From the NCBI GenBank assembly GCA_947579605.1, contig OX388317.1, positions 19,115,384 to 19,179,383 of the forward strand: a stretch of 64,000 nt of DNA, read 5' to 3'. This document shows positions 45,062 to 58,171 of this stretch, piece after piece. The notes under the pieces were generated by a model, which had not been told where the DNA came from, did no database searches, and saw only the letters and a list, made by a program, of their open reading frames with translations. Every line of letters starts with the position of its first letter. Position 1 is the stretch's first letter. The position numbers were made by a program, and so were the translations under genes. The DNA comes from Athripsodes cinereus (Eukaryota > Arthropoda > Insecta > Trichoptera > Leptoceridae).

Positions 45062-45245
45062 CAGCGTATCACTTACACCGATGGGGACTTACCGATTCCC
45101 CGATATTTGCATATGGAAAAATCCAAACAACAGAACATATAACTGACCACTGTCCTATATTCTCATTCATAGAAAGTATAAGACAAGGCCTCCATTCTGT
45201 AACAGACGACGCAAAAACATGGTTTCAGACCTTCGAGATTCATGT
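45062..45245 (+). mobile_element. Non-LTR retrotransposon C-terminal remnant
   Basis: The frame reads TDSPIFAYGKIQTTEHITDH, CPIFSFIESIRQGLHSVTDD, AKTWFQTFEIHV, then a stop and an AGAAGAAGAAGAAAC tail. QTTEH...HCPI is the end of the C-terminal zinc-knuckle region of LINE proteins; the first cysteines have been lost. Clade not assigned. Confidence 0.65.
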
Positions 45246-45249
45246 CTAG

Positions 45250-46927
45250 CGGGCCAGAAGAAGAAGAAACATTTGAGATATTTTGCATGTTTATAAGCTG
45301 TATATTTACAAATTTGCTATGTATTATTTATCAATTGCATCAAATCTGTTCATTTGTAAAACATAATAAATACATTTAGGTATCCAATATTATTTAAGAC
45401 AATTAAAACATATTATTTTATCAATATTTATTTTGTAGAACTGCATACCTATTTTAAGTTACAATTAAAAATATGATTTACAGTTTTACTAGCACTTTAT
45501 AAAAGTGGTCTGAGTTTCAACCTTCAATGTCTTTGTCATGTTTGTTTGACAAATGCATTGAATGTTTTAGCTCGGGTCGCTTCAATAGAGTGCTAGTAAA
45601 ACTATAAAACATATTTTTTAAATATTAATAATTAATAAAGGAACATTTTTTTTGCTTCAAGTGATTTTTAAATACTCTATGGGATATAGAAGGAGCTATA
45701 AAAATATATCCATTATACAAAACTAATATCAATGGCTAAACAAAGAATAAGAAGTCACCAAAGAAAAGATATATCATTATACCTAGTGTATGTTTAAACA
45801 TAGAAATAAGAAACATTCTAATAGGGGGTACTGATAAATCTATTTTACAGCATTTGTGCAACAGAAAATTATGAAAATCTTTCGATGTCATTTTTTGAAA
45901 AATTACTATTTTTTTTTAAATTTGTGAAAAAATTATCACAGAATCAATTTGCAAAAAAAAAATACGATACAAAACAATTCAAGCGTTTTCAGTCACAAAT
46001 TAAAAAAAATTACATTGCAAAAGGTCTGAATTAAAATTACCAATGAACTAGATTGTCCATTTTCCTTTTTACATTTTATATAAAGACAAAGAGATACACA
46101 ATTTTCATTTTCTTTTCTTTTCTATATTGACCAAGAGATAAAATCAGTTTATTCGTTGTTAGTTGTCACAGTTTGGACTAGACTATTCAATTTTAAGAGT
46201 AAAAAATTAAGAAAAATGAAATTTGTGATTTTCACAAGCATATTTTTATCATGTTACAAATATGTAGTCAAATACAATATCATAAAATAAATAGGATAAT
46301 ATAAAAAAAAAATTATGAAGATAAATCATATCATTGTTATGTTTATCTTTAAATTATTTTTTTAAAGATTGTCGAAAAAAATTACTTTTTTTTACAGCAT
46401 GTATATTTTGGCCTTAATAACTTTTGTTTGTGTTGAGATTAGTCATTTTTATTTCCAGAAAGATATAAAACTAATAATAAATAATATTATATTGAAAAGG
46501 GCAAAAATGGGTACCATCGTAATAATATTTATTTCAGTCAAGTTGCAAAACTAATTCTTGTTGAAATGAACAATTAAAAAAAGTGAACTTGTAAATATAC
46601 CACAGACTATCGTTTGTTAAATTTAAATTAGATGAAAAATTAGCCATTTTTATAAAAAAAAATTAGATTAGGTATGGAAAATCACAATAAATCCAGATAA
46701 AATTGGAAATGTCAAAAATCAAAATGGTATGCATCACAGTAAAATGTATTCAAGTTTTTTAAGTCAATCACTTAACTGCGTAGCACTCTTAAACTTTCCC
46801 ACTGAACACAGAAATTTGCCAACAGTTTAACTTAAAAACAATGATTACCAGAATAAGTTTTCCAACTTGAGATTAAATAGTTATAAATTATTAGTGACTA
46901 TAAATTACTAATACTCGACACTTTATA
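45250..46927. other. BTB-gene intron between exons B and C, nothing recognised
   Basis: A+T-rich DNA with no supportable frame or named repeat. Confidence 0.5.
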
Positions 46928-47229
46928 TCATTCTTTGTTATCGTCCATTTCAAATACACTATTTTTACATATTTTATCGGAGCAGTCTTCGTGATTGTGT
47001 AAATGATTTACAGCGTAAATCATAGCACCAACAGTTTCCACTGTAGCCGGACATCGGTTGAGTGAGAAATACTGTACGCATCTCCAAGATGTCTTTCCGT
47101 GAGTTGTTGAATGTTTCGTATAGACGAAATTCATGTAGACCAGTTGTTTGTGTCCTTTCCTACTGTAGATGTAACGATATCTGACTGGTAGTTCTCCGTT
47201 TCTTGGCTCCGTTACCAAAGACAAAGCTG
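46928..47229 (-). CDS. BTB gene, alternative terminal exon B: FLYWCH zinc finger
   Basis: On the minus strand TTTCTTTATCAG is followed by CAGCTTTG. The exon enters with two bases, matching the phase-1 end of the shared exon. It encodes LSLVTEPRNGELPVRYRYIY, SRKGHKQLVYMNFVYTKHST, GKTSWRCVQYFSLNRCPATV, AVNHLHNHEDCSDK and a short acidic tail. SRKG...L.Y ... WRC ... RCPA ... H.HNH is a FLYWCH finger. CAGCAG at the acceptor is a tandem (NAGNAG) site, so one Ala may be included or skipped. The predicted isoform is about 421 residues. Confidence 0.94.
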
Positions 47230-47934
47230 CTGATAAAGAAAAATTATGTTACTGATGATGATGATGCAATAAGCATCTTATACATTTCTACCTACCACAT
47301 AAAAAGCAGCAAAATGATATATAAACTTCTGCATAACCTTTTATTGATCATAAATCTAGACAACATGGAATGAAAAATTGGCATTTCGTTAATGGAAATT
47401 ATTTTTTACATTAATTTAATTCACAACACCTATTTGGTTTTAAAAATCACAATGAAAGAAAACTATAAGTAATTTATTGTTTGTAAACAAAAAAAGTTAC
47501 ATTCATAAATTAACAAAACTCAAGTATAAAGAGTGGTGTTAGTAAATCAAAATAGAATATTCTGGCAAAACAGAACCACAAGTGAAATGAAATAAGGTGG
47601 GAAGGAGAAAGATGAAGAATGCAGAATTACACCATTAATGGGTCATTTAAATTTATTAAATCTATTTTTACAATTGACCATTGTATAAGGTTACATATGT
47701 TATTTGAACACATGAAATCGTCATTTAGGCCTCAGGAAATTATGACAATGTATCCTCATTTAACAATGTCCCAGACGGGACTCGAAATAGAAAAAACCTC
47801 GAGATATTTATAATGATTTTTATTTCGAAAGATACTTTTTTTCAATTAGTAAACGTTGGAAATAAAAGTTATGTATGACAATATCATCACTTTGAGATAT
47901 ATATCAAAGAAAATATATGTTGATTTACCTTATG

Positions 47935-48010
47935 GACATAGTAAAATATCCTAGAGTCGTTACATACTCCTTTTTACCTTTGACACTTAAAAAAACTTTG
48001 GGCTTCACCA
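47935..48010 (-). pseudogene. Possible decayed FLYWCH exon start
   Basis: The minus strand reads MVKPKVFLSVKGKKEYVTTL, GYFTMSIR, then a stop. FLSVKGKKEYV aligns with FILSRKGNRQLV of exon C and YIYSRKGHKQLV of exon B. The WRC and HNH parts are absent downstream, and the nearest upstream AG is in the wrong phase. An AAG/GTAAAT donor-like site lies at its end. Confidence 0.3.
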
Positions 48011-51000
48011 TACAGTTCTTGTGCGAAAGCTGAGCAAACAAAATGAAATGACTACGAATGAACGTAAAAAAAAACAGTGACTTGTGTGGAAAATCATAGT
48101 GAGAGGATTCATGCAATGATGTATGATTGAAACTGAAAAATGTACAGCCATGAAAAATGTTTTCCATTTTATGAAAAAATACTTTTTACCCTTTTAAAAT
48201 TGCTTTATCGTTAAAATATTGTGTACTAAGAATGAATAGTCTGCAGTTGGAATCAAAATCATTTCTACTGGACATCAAAACTATTATTGATGCAAAAAAA
48301 GTATACCTAAGTACTTATTAGTGTACAAATTTTTATTTATTTACATGTTGGGTCATGTATTGGATTTGTTAGCAGAAATTGCCAACGGCACTCAATCCAT
48401 CTTTTGAACAATAAATATTTGTTCAATAAAGTACTACTTATCTTATTTTATTTTGTATAAAACAAAATCTAAACGCCATAATGTTTTTGAATCATACAAA
48501 AAATATTTTATAAAATGTACATTTGAAATCGAGACAATCATTGCTGAAAATGTTTTGAAATCATACAAAAAGAAATAGAATAAAAAACATGTGTACAAAA
48601 ATGTAAAATTTTATTGGTAGAATTCACAAATAATAATTATAATATGATAAATAAGTATGTAGGTATGATGTATACTTATGTAGCTGTAATTATATTAGTA
48701 ATAATGATAAGATTATACACATGTACTGTACTACCCTAAGGTAAACAATATTATTTTCATGTTCAAAATAATACAAGACAAGTCATTTTATATATATAAT
48801 GCTGTAAAATATGCAATTAGATTGTGTCCACAGTACAGACACTTGTTACTAGAATTTAAATTCAATTTTTTTCACTCAGTTTATTTTAAACGGTTGATAA
48901 GATTGTTTTACGATAAATATTCAATTGTCCCATCCAACAGCTGCAACTCAATTAGAGCTTTTTGAGTGTAATATTTGTAAAAAAAAACTTACAGAAACTT
49001 GCATAAAAAATCATCCATAAACCTTTATGTTCTTTTCTCCAACATTTTGGAATAACTCTGTTTTTCCTTTTTAAAATTATTAAGTAAACATACAGGAGCA
49101 ATCAGGCTTCATTCTGCTCGTTACTTTTTATCTTGCTCGTAACAGTCTATGCAAGTTTCCATAAAAAAAACTTGTTGATTAAAGCTGTGACAAGCTTATC
49201 AGTTATTTAACATTGGAGTGCTACATAGATGGATCACGCTACGGCATATAGTAGTGGTGAGACTTTCATCGTGAGTTTGTTCCGCCTGTGGGTGAACACA
49301 CATCTTAATATTTGTGTGACACATAATGGTGGGAGTGTATTTTAATTCATATAATGATACAAAAATAAGTTCTATTTGTATAAAACATATTTACACTTTT
49401 CATAATATGAGTGAAATGCTTCTGCACTATAATGTAATATTGAATCAACATGTTTTAAAACACATTTCAAGGTTTTCGAAAGGCTTTTACTGAATGTTCA
49501 ATACTAACCTCTGACAATGAAGCTTGTGAAAAGCCTCTGGAACGATGAAATTTTTATGTGAAAAACACACAATTTTTACACAAATTGTCATTATTTCATA
49601 TTTTTTATTGATTGCAATCATCATGTGAAGATATCTGACTTTATATCACATTGTTGCAATTTATTTTTTACAAAATCTATCAGTTAGAGCTTTTTGAGTG
49701 TAATATTTGTATGAAAAAATATTTTAATGAATTTCTTCTTATTATGCACTTTGTGTTTCTTGATATTCAATCATCAAAAGTATCCAGTTCAAAATCAAAC
49801 TGAACACTTACAGTACAATAAAGATTACATTTTTAGTCATTCATGATCGTATTTTGACATGACATGAAAGGAGTGTACTCAAGATGAAAAGTTGTAATAG
49901 ATTTAAAGGGGAGGTCTATGTGGACAAAAATTACAGTATTCTTCTCAAAGACGTAAAAGGTTTTGCTTGAGGATTATTCCACAATCTTCAAGTTCAAATT
50001 TAAGTACGAAACGAAACGTGGACAATTAATTGCAATACATAGTTTTCAATATTTTTACAGCATTTTACATACAACTTTTTTTTAAAATCACACACAATAT
50101 TAATATTATGCAATTCAAAACAATAAAAACTTATGTCTAAACTAATAATTATAATCATATTTTTTTTTTAAAAATGACTTAGATACAGACATCAAAAAGA
50201 AAAATACAAAGTAGACGTAGAAATAAATTACCAATTACACAGACAAAGAGATCATGATATAATATTTACTCCGAAAAAAGTACATAACTAAAATGTGTTT
50301 AATACGTTTGTTCATAACGAAATTGGAGCAAAATTTCTATAAACTCTGAACATCCCGCTTTGGTCCAAAAGTCCTTAAAAATATATGTATAATATTAATA
50401 TTTTAATGTAATCTTTTTGTGCGGATAAAAACAGAATAGGAATCTACAAACGCTGGGATGTCGTCGATAACCCTGATGAAATATTTCTCCCAGGAAATCA
50501 AATATAAAAAGTATGGCATAGAGAATTAACAAATAATACTGTATTTGGTTACCGTTTTAGTCTGCTTTGTTTAATTGTTATATAATAAGAAAATTCTCAT
50601 AACCACAGTTTTGATAGAGATTATCAAATGATTATCTAAAACTAATTACACAAGCAACATTACAGAAAAAAAGTTAGGGAAAGGTGGGACAGGGTTGAAG
50701 AAGAGTGATAGGCCAGGGAAGTGGAGTATAAAGAAGGGTAAGGGAAGACTATATTTTGTAATAATGTGCTTATTTGTTTTCAGTATCAAAAACAGTAACC
50801 AAACTTGAATTAAAATTGTTATATAGTGAATGCCTCTAACATAAATCATATGGAATAATACCGTTTTTAAAAAAAAGGGTGTAAACATACATATATAATA
50901 TATATTTCATTCCATCTCAGATGGAAATCAGAGTATTATTAAATAGACAATAAAAATCACACAGCACACAAAACGAAATGAAAGAAAAAACATAGTAAAC

Positions 51001-51190
51001 TACAAAAATATGTACATGCACCATTCTTTGCGTTACGTAGGTACAAAATTGATACGTTTTATGGCATAATAATATATAGTACAAACTATGATAGAAAAAT
51101 ACAAAATAGTTATTGCTATGGTACTGAGACATTATTGCTTACGTTCTACACATATTATATGAAATTGATTAAATGTCCCATTAGATCACA
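48010..51190. other. BTB-gene intron, nothing recognised
   Basis: A+T-rich. Near 48330-48450 a GAACAATAAATATTTGTTCA palindrome and AATAAAG tail suggest a small retroelement end. No gene supported. Confidence 0.45.
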
Positions 51191-51196
51191 CTGTGC

Positions 51197-51487
51197 TTAC
51201 TCCACATTTACCATTTTTGAGATATTGATCCAAATGTAAACACAACATAATGTTTCATCTGGTGCAGAAATATTATAATCAATGAAATTATTGCTGTGAC
51301 CAGTAACACTGTAAACATCAACATTTGTAGCTTTCAAATTGCTCTCATATAAAGATTGTATTTTGGAGTCAAGTTCTGATCTAATGGGACAAAAATATGT
51401 CTCTATATCTATAAAAAATTGAGAAATTTTATTTGGAGACCAGAATCGTATAATTTTTCTTAAGCTGTTTGACAGTTCATTGAGCAT
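51197..51487 (-). CDS. Uncharacterised 96-residue open frame
   Basis: The ATG-started frame encodes MLNELSNSLRKIIRFWSPNK through a well-mixed sequence to ETLCCVYIWINISKMVNVE. Composition and codon use look more protein-like than the surrounding intronic frames. I recognise no domain. Its entry does not fit the phase of the BTB gene, so it is not an obvious alternative exon. It could be a nested gene, a fragment of a retrocopy, or chance. Confidence 0.3.
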   Translation of the reverse strand: MLNELSNSLRKIIRFWSPNKISQFFIDIETYFCPIRSELDSKIQSLYESNLKATNVDVYSVTGHSNNFIDYNISAPDETLCCVYIWINISKMVNVE

Positions 51488-51539
51488 CTCAAAAAAAGAG
51501 CTTTATATAATTAGTGATATTGTCAATGAAAGTATTTCT

Positions 51540-54500
51540 ATGACTACACAGGGCAGTGTATAGAAAAATTACCTTGAAAATAAGGACAAAAATATAATTC
51601 AATTTTATTTTTACACCCCTTCATACATTGATCCAAAGAAATTTGTTTTTGGAAAAAAATTATTTTTATTGTTAAATCGAGTACTTATTAATTCTAAATT
51701 TCATATTTGAACTACGGGGTTGTTAGCCATTCTCAAGCAATCAATGAAATAAATCAGAATATTCACAATTACACATTCAGTTTTTCTTACAAAAAAAAAA
51801 CACTGATACTTAAACAGTATATCTACCAGTTAATCATAAAAAAAAATATATATCTAGTTATTACGGAAAGTTTGAAAGAATAATGGTCCCTTTAAAATGG
51901 CAGTATGAAACTGTTAATATTATAGAAATGTCTAATAGGTAGGTATATTAAATACTTGAGCCAAATAAAATATATAGGAATAAACACTAAAGATACCTCA
52001 CAATAAAATACATGTTTAAAAATATTGAGTATAAAATTAAAAAATTTATAATCAGAGATCAAAATTAAGAAGCAAAACTGGTTTGACTCAATCTTAAGAT
52101 AAAATTAATATTAAGAATTACAAAAAAAAACTTCCAAATAAGAACGAATGTCTTGCTAGGCATATATGCTTAGTATATTCGCTGGTCATACAAATTATTA
52201 GCACTTTCTATCGTAATAAAAAAAGGAGACAGACTGAATTTCACAAGACTACAAAATATAAAATATAATCTAAATCTTATAAATATAAATGCACACTTTT
52301 TTATTGCCTTATAAGTGAATTATGCATGTTCATTACTTGCGAAAGTCTGCTGGCTACCTTAATTATGGGATAGCCATGATGTCTTTTACATAAAAATATG
52401 ACATGCACAAGAAAATACTTCGTAAAATTTAACAATAATGGTACAAAAATACATTATTAAACCATTTTCACACTGTAAAACTAACATCCCCAATTATGTA
52501 AGTAGTCGATAAAGGAAATTCCACACCCAACACAGCTCAAATCATCAAAAAAAAAATTATCGTAGAATTTTTATATTCCAATACTTCATCTATCAATCTA
52601 TATCAGTACTGTATCTCCCACAAGTGGGTAGCCAGATGATCTCTACAGCCAATACAGATAGATGGTACAGTAAAACAAGTATTTGAAATGTATTTTTATG
52701 GTATAATACACAGTCAATGATATAACAAATGACAAACATCATAATTATTGATAAAGAAATACAACTAGCAAGTATTTAAACATAAATACAAATGTTTTTG
52801 TGAAGCCGCAAAGGGACAAAATACTATACTATACCCTCACGCCATGTCCCAGGAGGGGTAGGCAGAGAGAACGGAACGCCATATAGATCTATCCTTACAT
52901 ACTTCTTTCGCTTCATTCAAGGGACAAAATCTCATAGCACAAAAATGGCCTAACATCTGATATTTATTTTCTTGTTTGGTGGCCTGGTCACCAAAGTTAA
53001 TCTAATCATAACAACACAGTTATATTGTAATATACAATACGAATAAAGAACATTACATACCTCAGTGTATATATAATAAATCTCTTTTAAAAAAATACAT
53101 GTAAACATTTGTCTTGTAAATATCATTCTTTATAAATAGTTTAATGTAATTTGTGCGTTGCAATATGATATTTTTGAGTGGTAAGAGATAAAATTATGTA
53201 ATATAGTATTTACGAATCACAATATTCATAAGGCAAAAACAGTTTTCTCACAACAAATTATTGTACATAAAACTGATTTAGCATTCAACCCTTTGGCAAC
53301 TAGCAATCGAATCCCGCATGTATCTGTGATCCTTCATTATTTTAACACGCCAGTAATTTTTATTTTTTGAGAAATACATCTATAACATATTCATCAAATG
53401 AGAGTTTATAAGTAATGTTAGGGTATACAGTTTCACTGTGCACTGTTAGCTCACATCTTAACATGATATGACGCACAAATCTTAGTCCAGACAATAAAAT
53501 TATCAGTAAAATCACATAGTAGCTACAACTAAAACTAATATAGTCACTATTAAGTAAACATTACATTTTGGCATCGTAAAATTAAGAGTATTTTTATAAT
53601 TTCCATTCTTAATATGTAATTATATAATTATAAAAATAACCAATTATAATAATCATCGCAGGCAAATGTTTTCAATAATGGCTAGTAATATGTATAAAAA
53701 ATGAGTACTCTACATTATTATGGCGATAGGTAATATTCTTAATATAATTCTATACTTAATACAATCTTTAAACATCTCACAAAGGCAAATCACATGTTAT
53801 AATAATCATTCCTAAAACACTATTCAATAGAAATATAATGCAAGAAGGAAAGGAAATATGACAAGAGTTATTTTCGTTGGGTGCACTCAATACTATATAA
53901 ATGATAATTGTTTCATGTAAGTAGACTGTTCAAACTTTATAAAAAATATAATGCGTTTTGTTCATTTTATCAATCTATTGATAGAAAAATAGTAGGATTA
54001 AATATTTTTTATGTGTAATACTGCAATCCCCAGAAAAATAGATAATTTTTCTGTCACATTTCACTTAAATAGTTTTCAAGTATCCGACTGTTTCCACCAT
54101 AGGATAAACGTATATAAAAAAATGTTAGAAGAACTACGTAATTTGAAAGGAATCATCAAAAAGGAATCAGAAAATTATCAAAAAACAAATAGGACCTACT
54201 CATACAGGTGTTCCGATTCATTACAAAATCTAGATTAATATTTTCTAAAACAAATAACTGAGTGATATTAAGTATAATTAAAATTGAATAATTGTACGAT
54301 AAGTAAACAAATACATTAATTGCTTAATTTACAAAAACCCTGTGACGTGTTAGTCAGTATCTTACAAAACCGAAATAGTTATAAATTTATCCAAAAATTA
54401 CATGGCACATGTACGGAGGTTAATTTCAAATTCAGAGATCAAAACGTTTTCACCAGGATGTATAAACACAATACTGGTTACCATGCGTCACGTTTAAGAT

Positions 54501-55398
54501 TTATATCTTACTATGTAGCGAGTACATAAAAAAAAATACAAATTTTTGTATTATAATTTTGGAATGACTTAATAATTAAAAAGTCGTAAATATAAATTTT
54601 AAAGGTAACCTCGTACTTATTTCAAAATTCATTCTACATCAATAAACATTAATAATACTCACAATCAATTTATAAATGCACAGTATAAAGGTAGATAGTA
54701 ATTTCAATATAAATCCGAGTACAAAAATAGTACAGAGTAACGTTAACTTTATCCAATATTAATACAAAATATGTCTCAAATTCACAACATTGTAAATATA
54801 CTTTATTGTAAATATATATTATATTTTAAATTACTCAAAATATCAAATCCCAAATATGTATAACATATGTAAATAGAATATAGGTGAAAGATCAAAATAG
54901 GGGGCCATCTTAAAAGTAACCATCTACAACCAATGGGCGATTTATAAAATAGGGTTATTGCCTTAACTTGGGCCGAGTCTATGAATAATTAATCTTAAAT
55001 ACATATATATCTACACTATTGAGAAAGCATGATTCCCTCGCTATTCATCTGGCTATGCTGACAAAGTATCATCCCATATAAAGACTAGTACGAGATATTG
55101 CTCCAAAGATAATACCCCAATATGTTAATAAGGTAAGTATTGAGCTTATTTAAATATTTTAAAACATCCAGTACAAGATATATATATATATATATGTACT
55201 AAAATAAATGCAAATTAATGTTGTTTCTTCTACAAGAGACCATCAATTTTTGAATGTTGAAGATTTATCTTATAACAATATTATAGAATCCATATTATTA
55301 CTCTCAAACTGAAACTATGTTTCATCAATCACATTGGTGACATTCATCCGTACAAAATCTTTGGCAATCATAACAACACACAGCACATCTTGATTCCA
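51540..55398. other. BTB-gene intron between exons A and B
   Basis: Small B fragments at 52305-52385 (plus) and 52600-52650 (minus). An RTE-like LINE 3' end on the minus strand at 52822-52925 reads NEAKEVCKDRSIWRSVLSAY and PSWDMA, then a stop. An (AT)n run is at 55176-55195. The short plus-strand frames at 54011-54529 have no family features. Confidence 0.55.
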
Positions 55399-55850
55399 TT
55401 AAAGTACGGCTGTTGTCGAATCATCCTTGAAGTTCAAGAGGAATCCTTCGGATTGATGCAAATCAAAGCAGCTTGTCTTGCACAATGGGACACAGCACTC
55501 CATACACATGAATCTGGTATCCCTTCTCTTACCGGCCTTTCTCCAACAGAACCTGCATGAGCGTTGAGGATATTTCTTCTTACCATCTTCTTTCTGTGGT
55601 ATTGTCACAATTGTGTGCTGTGACTGTCCACTATTCAACGCTGGCAGGTGAACTAAAGAAGACTGGATGTTAGATAGAATCTGGTTAGGCGTCGGCAAGT
55701 GATTATTCACCGCTGAATTCTTGGATGGAGATGTTTTCACATTAGTAACTGAATTACCTGGCGACGAGGTTGACTTGCGGTTCTGTTGTGAAATGGGCCA
55801 CGAAGCGCGTGGTAAGGTCGGCGGGGTTTCAACGGTGATATGAGCACCAT
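55399..55850 (-). CDS. BTB gene, alternative terminal exon A: piggyBac-type zinc domain
   Basis: On the minus strand it follows TGGTTTTCAG and enters with two bases (AT), in phase with the shared exon at 57280-56668; the intron is 817 bp. The first about 100 residues are Ser/Pro/Asn/Gln-rich linker (SPGNSVTNVKTSPSKNSAVN). The end is RSCRFCWRKAGKRRDTRFMC, MECCVPLCKTSCFDLHQ and an acidic tail to the stop at 55401-55399. C..C ... TRF.C..C..PLC...CF..H is the C-terminal cysteine-rich zinc domain of piggyBac transposases (zf-PGBD), which binds DNA in the transposon. Here it is joined to a BTB domain without any transposase core, so I infer domestication as a DNA- or protein-binding tail. The predicted isoform is about 471 residues. 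Confidence 0.92.
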
Positions 55851-56667
55851 CTGAAAACCACGTATGGCATTTTCAATTGATTGTTGTAATAATAAGTAGA
55901 TAGATACTAATACTCTTCTAAGATAAAAATATAATTTGATTACATACTTGATTTTAAACTGACTTTAAATATTATTATAACATGTACTGCATTTTCTGCT
56001 ACCACCACAACAGTGATTATTTTCAAGAGATAAATAAACAGATGGATTAGTAAAGATAGCACATTATGAAAGTTGTTAGTCGTAATATACTTGGAAATAT
56101 AATATATAATGAAATACAATATATATTAGAGAACGAGATAGTGAGATACAGGAGGAGTACTAAAATATTGAAAATGCCTTTACGTTTTTTTCATCAGGTA
56201 GGTAATAATATACAATGAAGATATAAATAATACATATTCATATTATATTGTACTAATAATTACATAATTTCATGATAATAAAAATGGAAAGGTGGAAAGA
56301 ATGTTAAAGCCGAAAATGCAGTTAATGTATTTTGATGTGAAAATAAATGAAAATGGTATGCATGTATGTAATAATAATAATAATGATGATAATAATAAAA
56401 TATATACAAAAGCGAGCAAAGTTCAAATAGTATAATAAATAAACATGCAGCCAAACAATGAAACAATGTACAATTTGTGATAAAAAGGGAAATACTATGT
56501 ATTATGAAACTTATGATGGTATGGATTAAAATAGTAAATAATTTAATCAAAAGAAATTCAAACAAAAATGAATAAAACTACAAAACTCTGTATTTCAAGT
56601 CAAACTTAAAATAAAATTGAATGCTTACTGTGCATAAACAAATGTTATAATAACATTAGGTACATAC
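55851..56667. other. BTB-gene intron before exon A
   Basis: A+T-rich, with an AATAATAATAATGATGAT microsatellite near 56370. Open frames on the minus strand here are low-complexity and not supported. Confidence 0.6.
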
Positions 56668-57280
56668 CTTCTTGTTCAATCCTAGGTGTAGTCATGTCAA
56701 GAGATTTCTCATTGTCCATTCCATTAGAAGTCTTGTGCAGGATTGGATCTTCAAAAGTTATATCACCTTCCTCATCTTTCTCCTGTTTAATGTCTACGCT
56801 ATCGCGTCTGTTTGTTTCTTTCATACCGTTGAACACGTTTGGCCTTTCGAGAACTTGGATTGCATTGTTTTCATTGTTGAATGCATTGTTGACTGGTGTT
56901 TGGATATTTTCGTTTCTCACTTGTTTGCTTTCGTAGCTCTCTGTGGAAGCAGATCTGATGTAATTGTTTGTTATCTTATGGCGGTTCAGGATATGTTTCT
57001 CCCTCAACTTGATTCTCTTCTCAGGTAACTGTTGACTCTTTTCATTCAATGGGATATTGAAGTTATTGGCGAGAAACTCCTCAGATTTCCTCTTTAAAGT
57101 AGCCAGTCTAAGACTTTTGAATAATTCTAATTGATTTGGAGTATTTTCTATGAGGTGAGTGAGATCATCGGAAAATAAATTTGTTGAATCAGGGTTTGAT
57201 TCAGGAACACTAGTATTAATAATGGGTGTTGGAGGGGACGGTATTTTGGCTGGCACTCCTTCAGGTGTCTCCTCATCAGT
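56668..57280 (-). CDS. BTB gene exon 3: shared linker region
   Basis: On the minus strand it follows GTTTTCAG, enters in phase 0 and ends one base into a codon before GTATGT. The 204 codons encode TDEETPEGVPAKIPSPPTPI, a basic stretch around LATLKRKSEEF and PEKRIKLREKHILNRHKI (likely nuclear localisation), and VDIKQEKDEEGD, where IKQE fits a SUMO-acceptor consensus. It has no folded domain that I recognise. It is the branching point for the three terminal exons. Confidence 0.93.
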
Positions 57281-57872
57281 CTGAAAACACAATAACAATA
57301 ATAGTTGAATGAGCCAGTTACCTGAATGGCTAGGTCGTTAGCTAAATACCGACATTTAATCGAATGCCTAGCAGTTTCGCTGAATCTCAATGTATGCGCA
57401 ACGTGCAATGTTCTGGCTGATTGATAGCTAGCCCTATTGTTGAAATTTAGTTTTTTATTTGGCATTGAGGCGGTAGGATTGCTAAATGTCATGTTAAAGA
57501 TTCAAGCTAGACTAGTTCTATTCCATTGAATGCCAGCATTTAACTAATTGCCTAACCACACAGTTAACAGACTAATTTAACTATACAATTGCAAAGAAAT
57601 AAACCTTTTAAATGAGTGATTTTCTCAATAAACTAAGCAATTTCATTGTGTACAACAACATTTAAGCAGAAATAACAATAAAAGAATATTTAAGTACCTA
57701 TAGCATGCAGAAGTTACTCAATGTGATGGCAGCATAAATTTATAAATGCAAAATTATAAAAAATGCAATAACAAATGTCAGAGAATGGTTATTAATATAG
57801 ATTTGCATACAATTAATATTATTGATAAGTGTTTGAAATTTAATTCTTTAGTCTCGAATAAGATAATAATAG

Positions 57873-57960
57873 CCTCGTGAAAAAGGGGTCCGCGGTTCGA
57901 TCCCAGGTGCCAGCAAAACTCTCCTTTCACGACACAAGCTTTATACTTCTTTTTATAAAA
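57873..57960 (+). repeat. tRNA-derived SINE, truncated copy
   Basis: GCCTCGTGAAAAAGGGGTCC, GCGGTTCGATCCCAGGTGCC and CTTTCACGACACAAGCTT match 43460-43535. It lacks the A-box part. Inside the BTB-gene intron. Confidence 0.75.
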
Positions 57961-58025
57961 AAATGCAGACAAATCTCAAATGACGAAAAGGTTTCTAATA
58001 TTACACCCAATAAGTAGGTACATAC

Positions 58026-58171
58026 ATGTTTGTTGGTCAGCCCCTTGATCTGCAAGGTCTCTGCCGTATTGATGAAGCCTGCTAAGTCCTCCTGTCTCAC
58101 ATTCACCTCTCCATTATACATAAAGTGGATCAAGTCCTTCATGGCACGGTGGGATATATCCCGGAGAACCA
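58026..58171 (-). CDS. BTB gene exon 2: C-terminal half of the BTB domain
   Basis: On the minus strand it follows GTGATTTGCAG and starts with two bases completing GTG (Val) with exon 1. It ends in phase 0 before GTATGT. It encodes [40 protein letters not shown] and [17 protein letters not shown]....L..FMY.GEVNV.QE.L..F...AE.LQIKGL is the diagnostic end of insect BTB domains of the mod(mdg4)/lola/ttk group. Confidence 0.96.

Noticed and set aside
54011..54529. Two plus-strand frames of 75 and 69 residues
   Set aside because: No recognised domain, opposite strand to the host gene and no splice or conservation evidence.
56672..57028. Plus-strand frames opposite BTB exon 3
   Set aside because: Shadows of the coding minus strand; no family features of their own.
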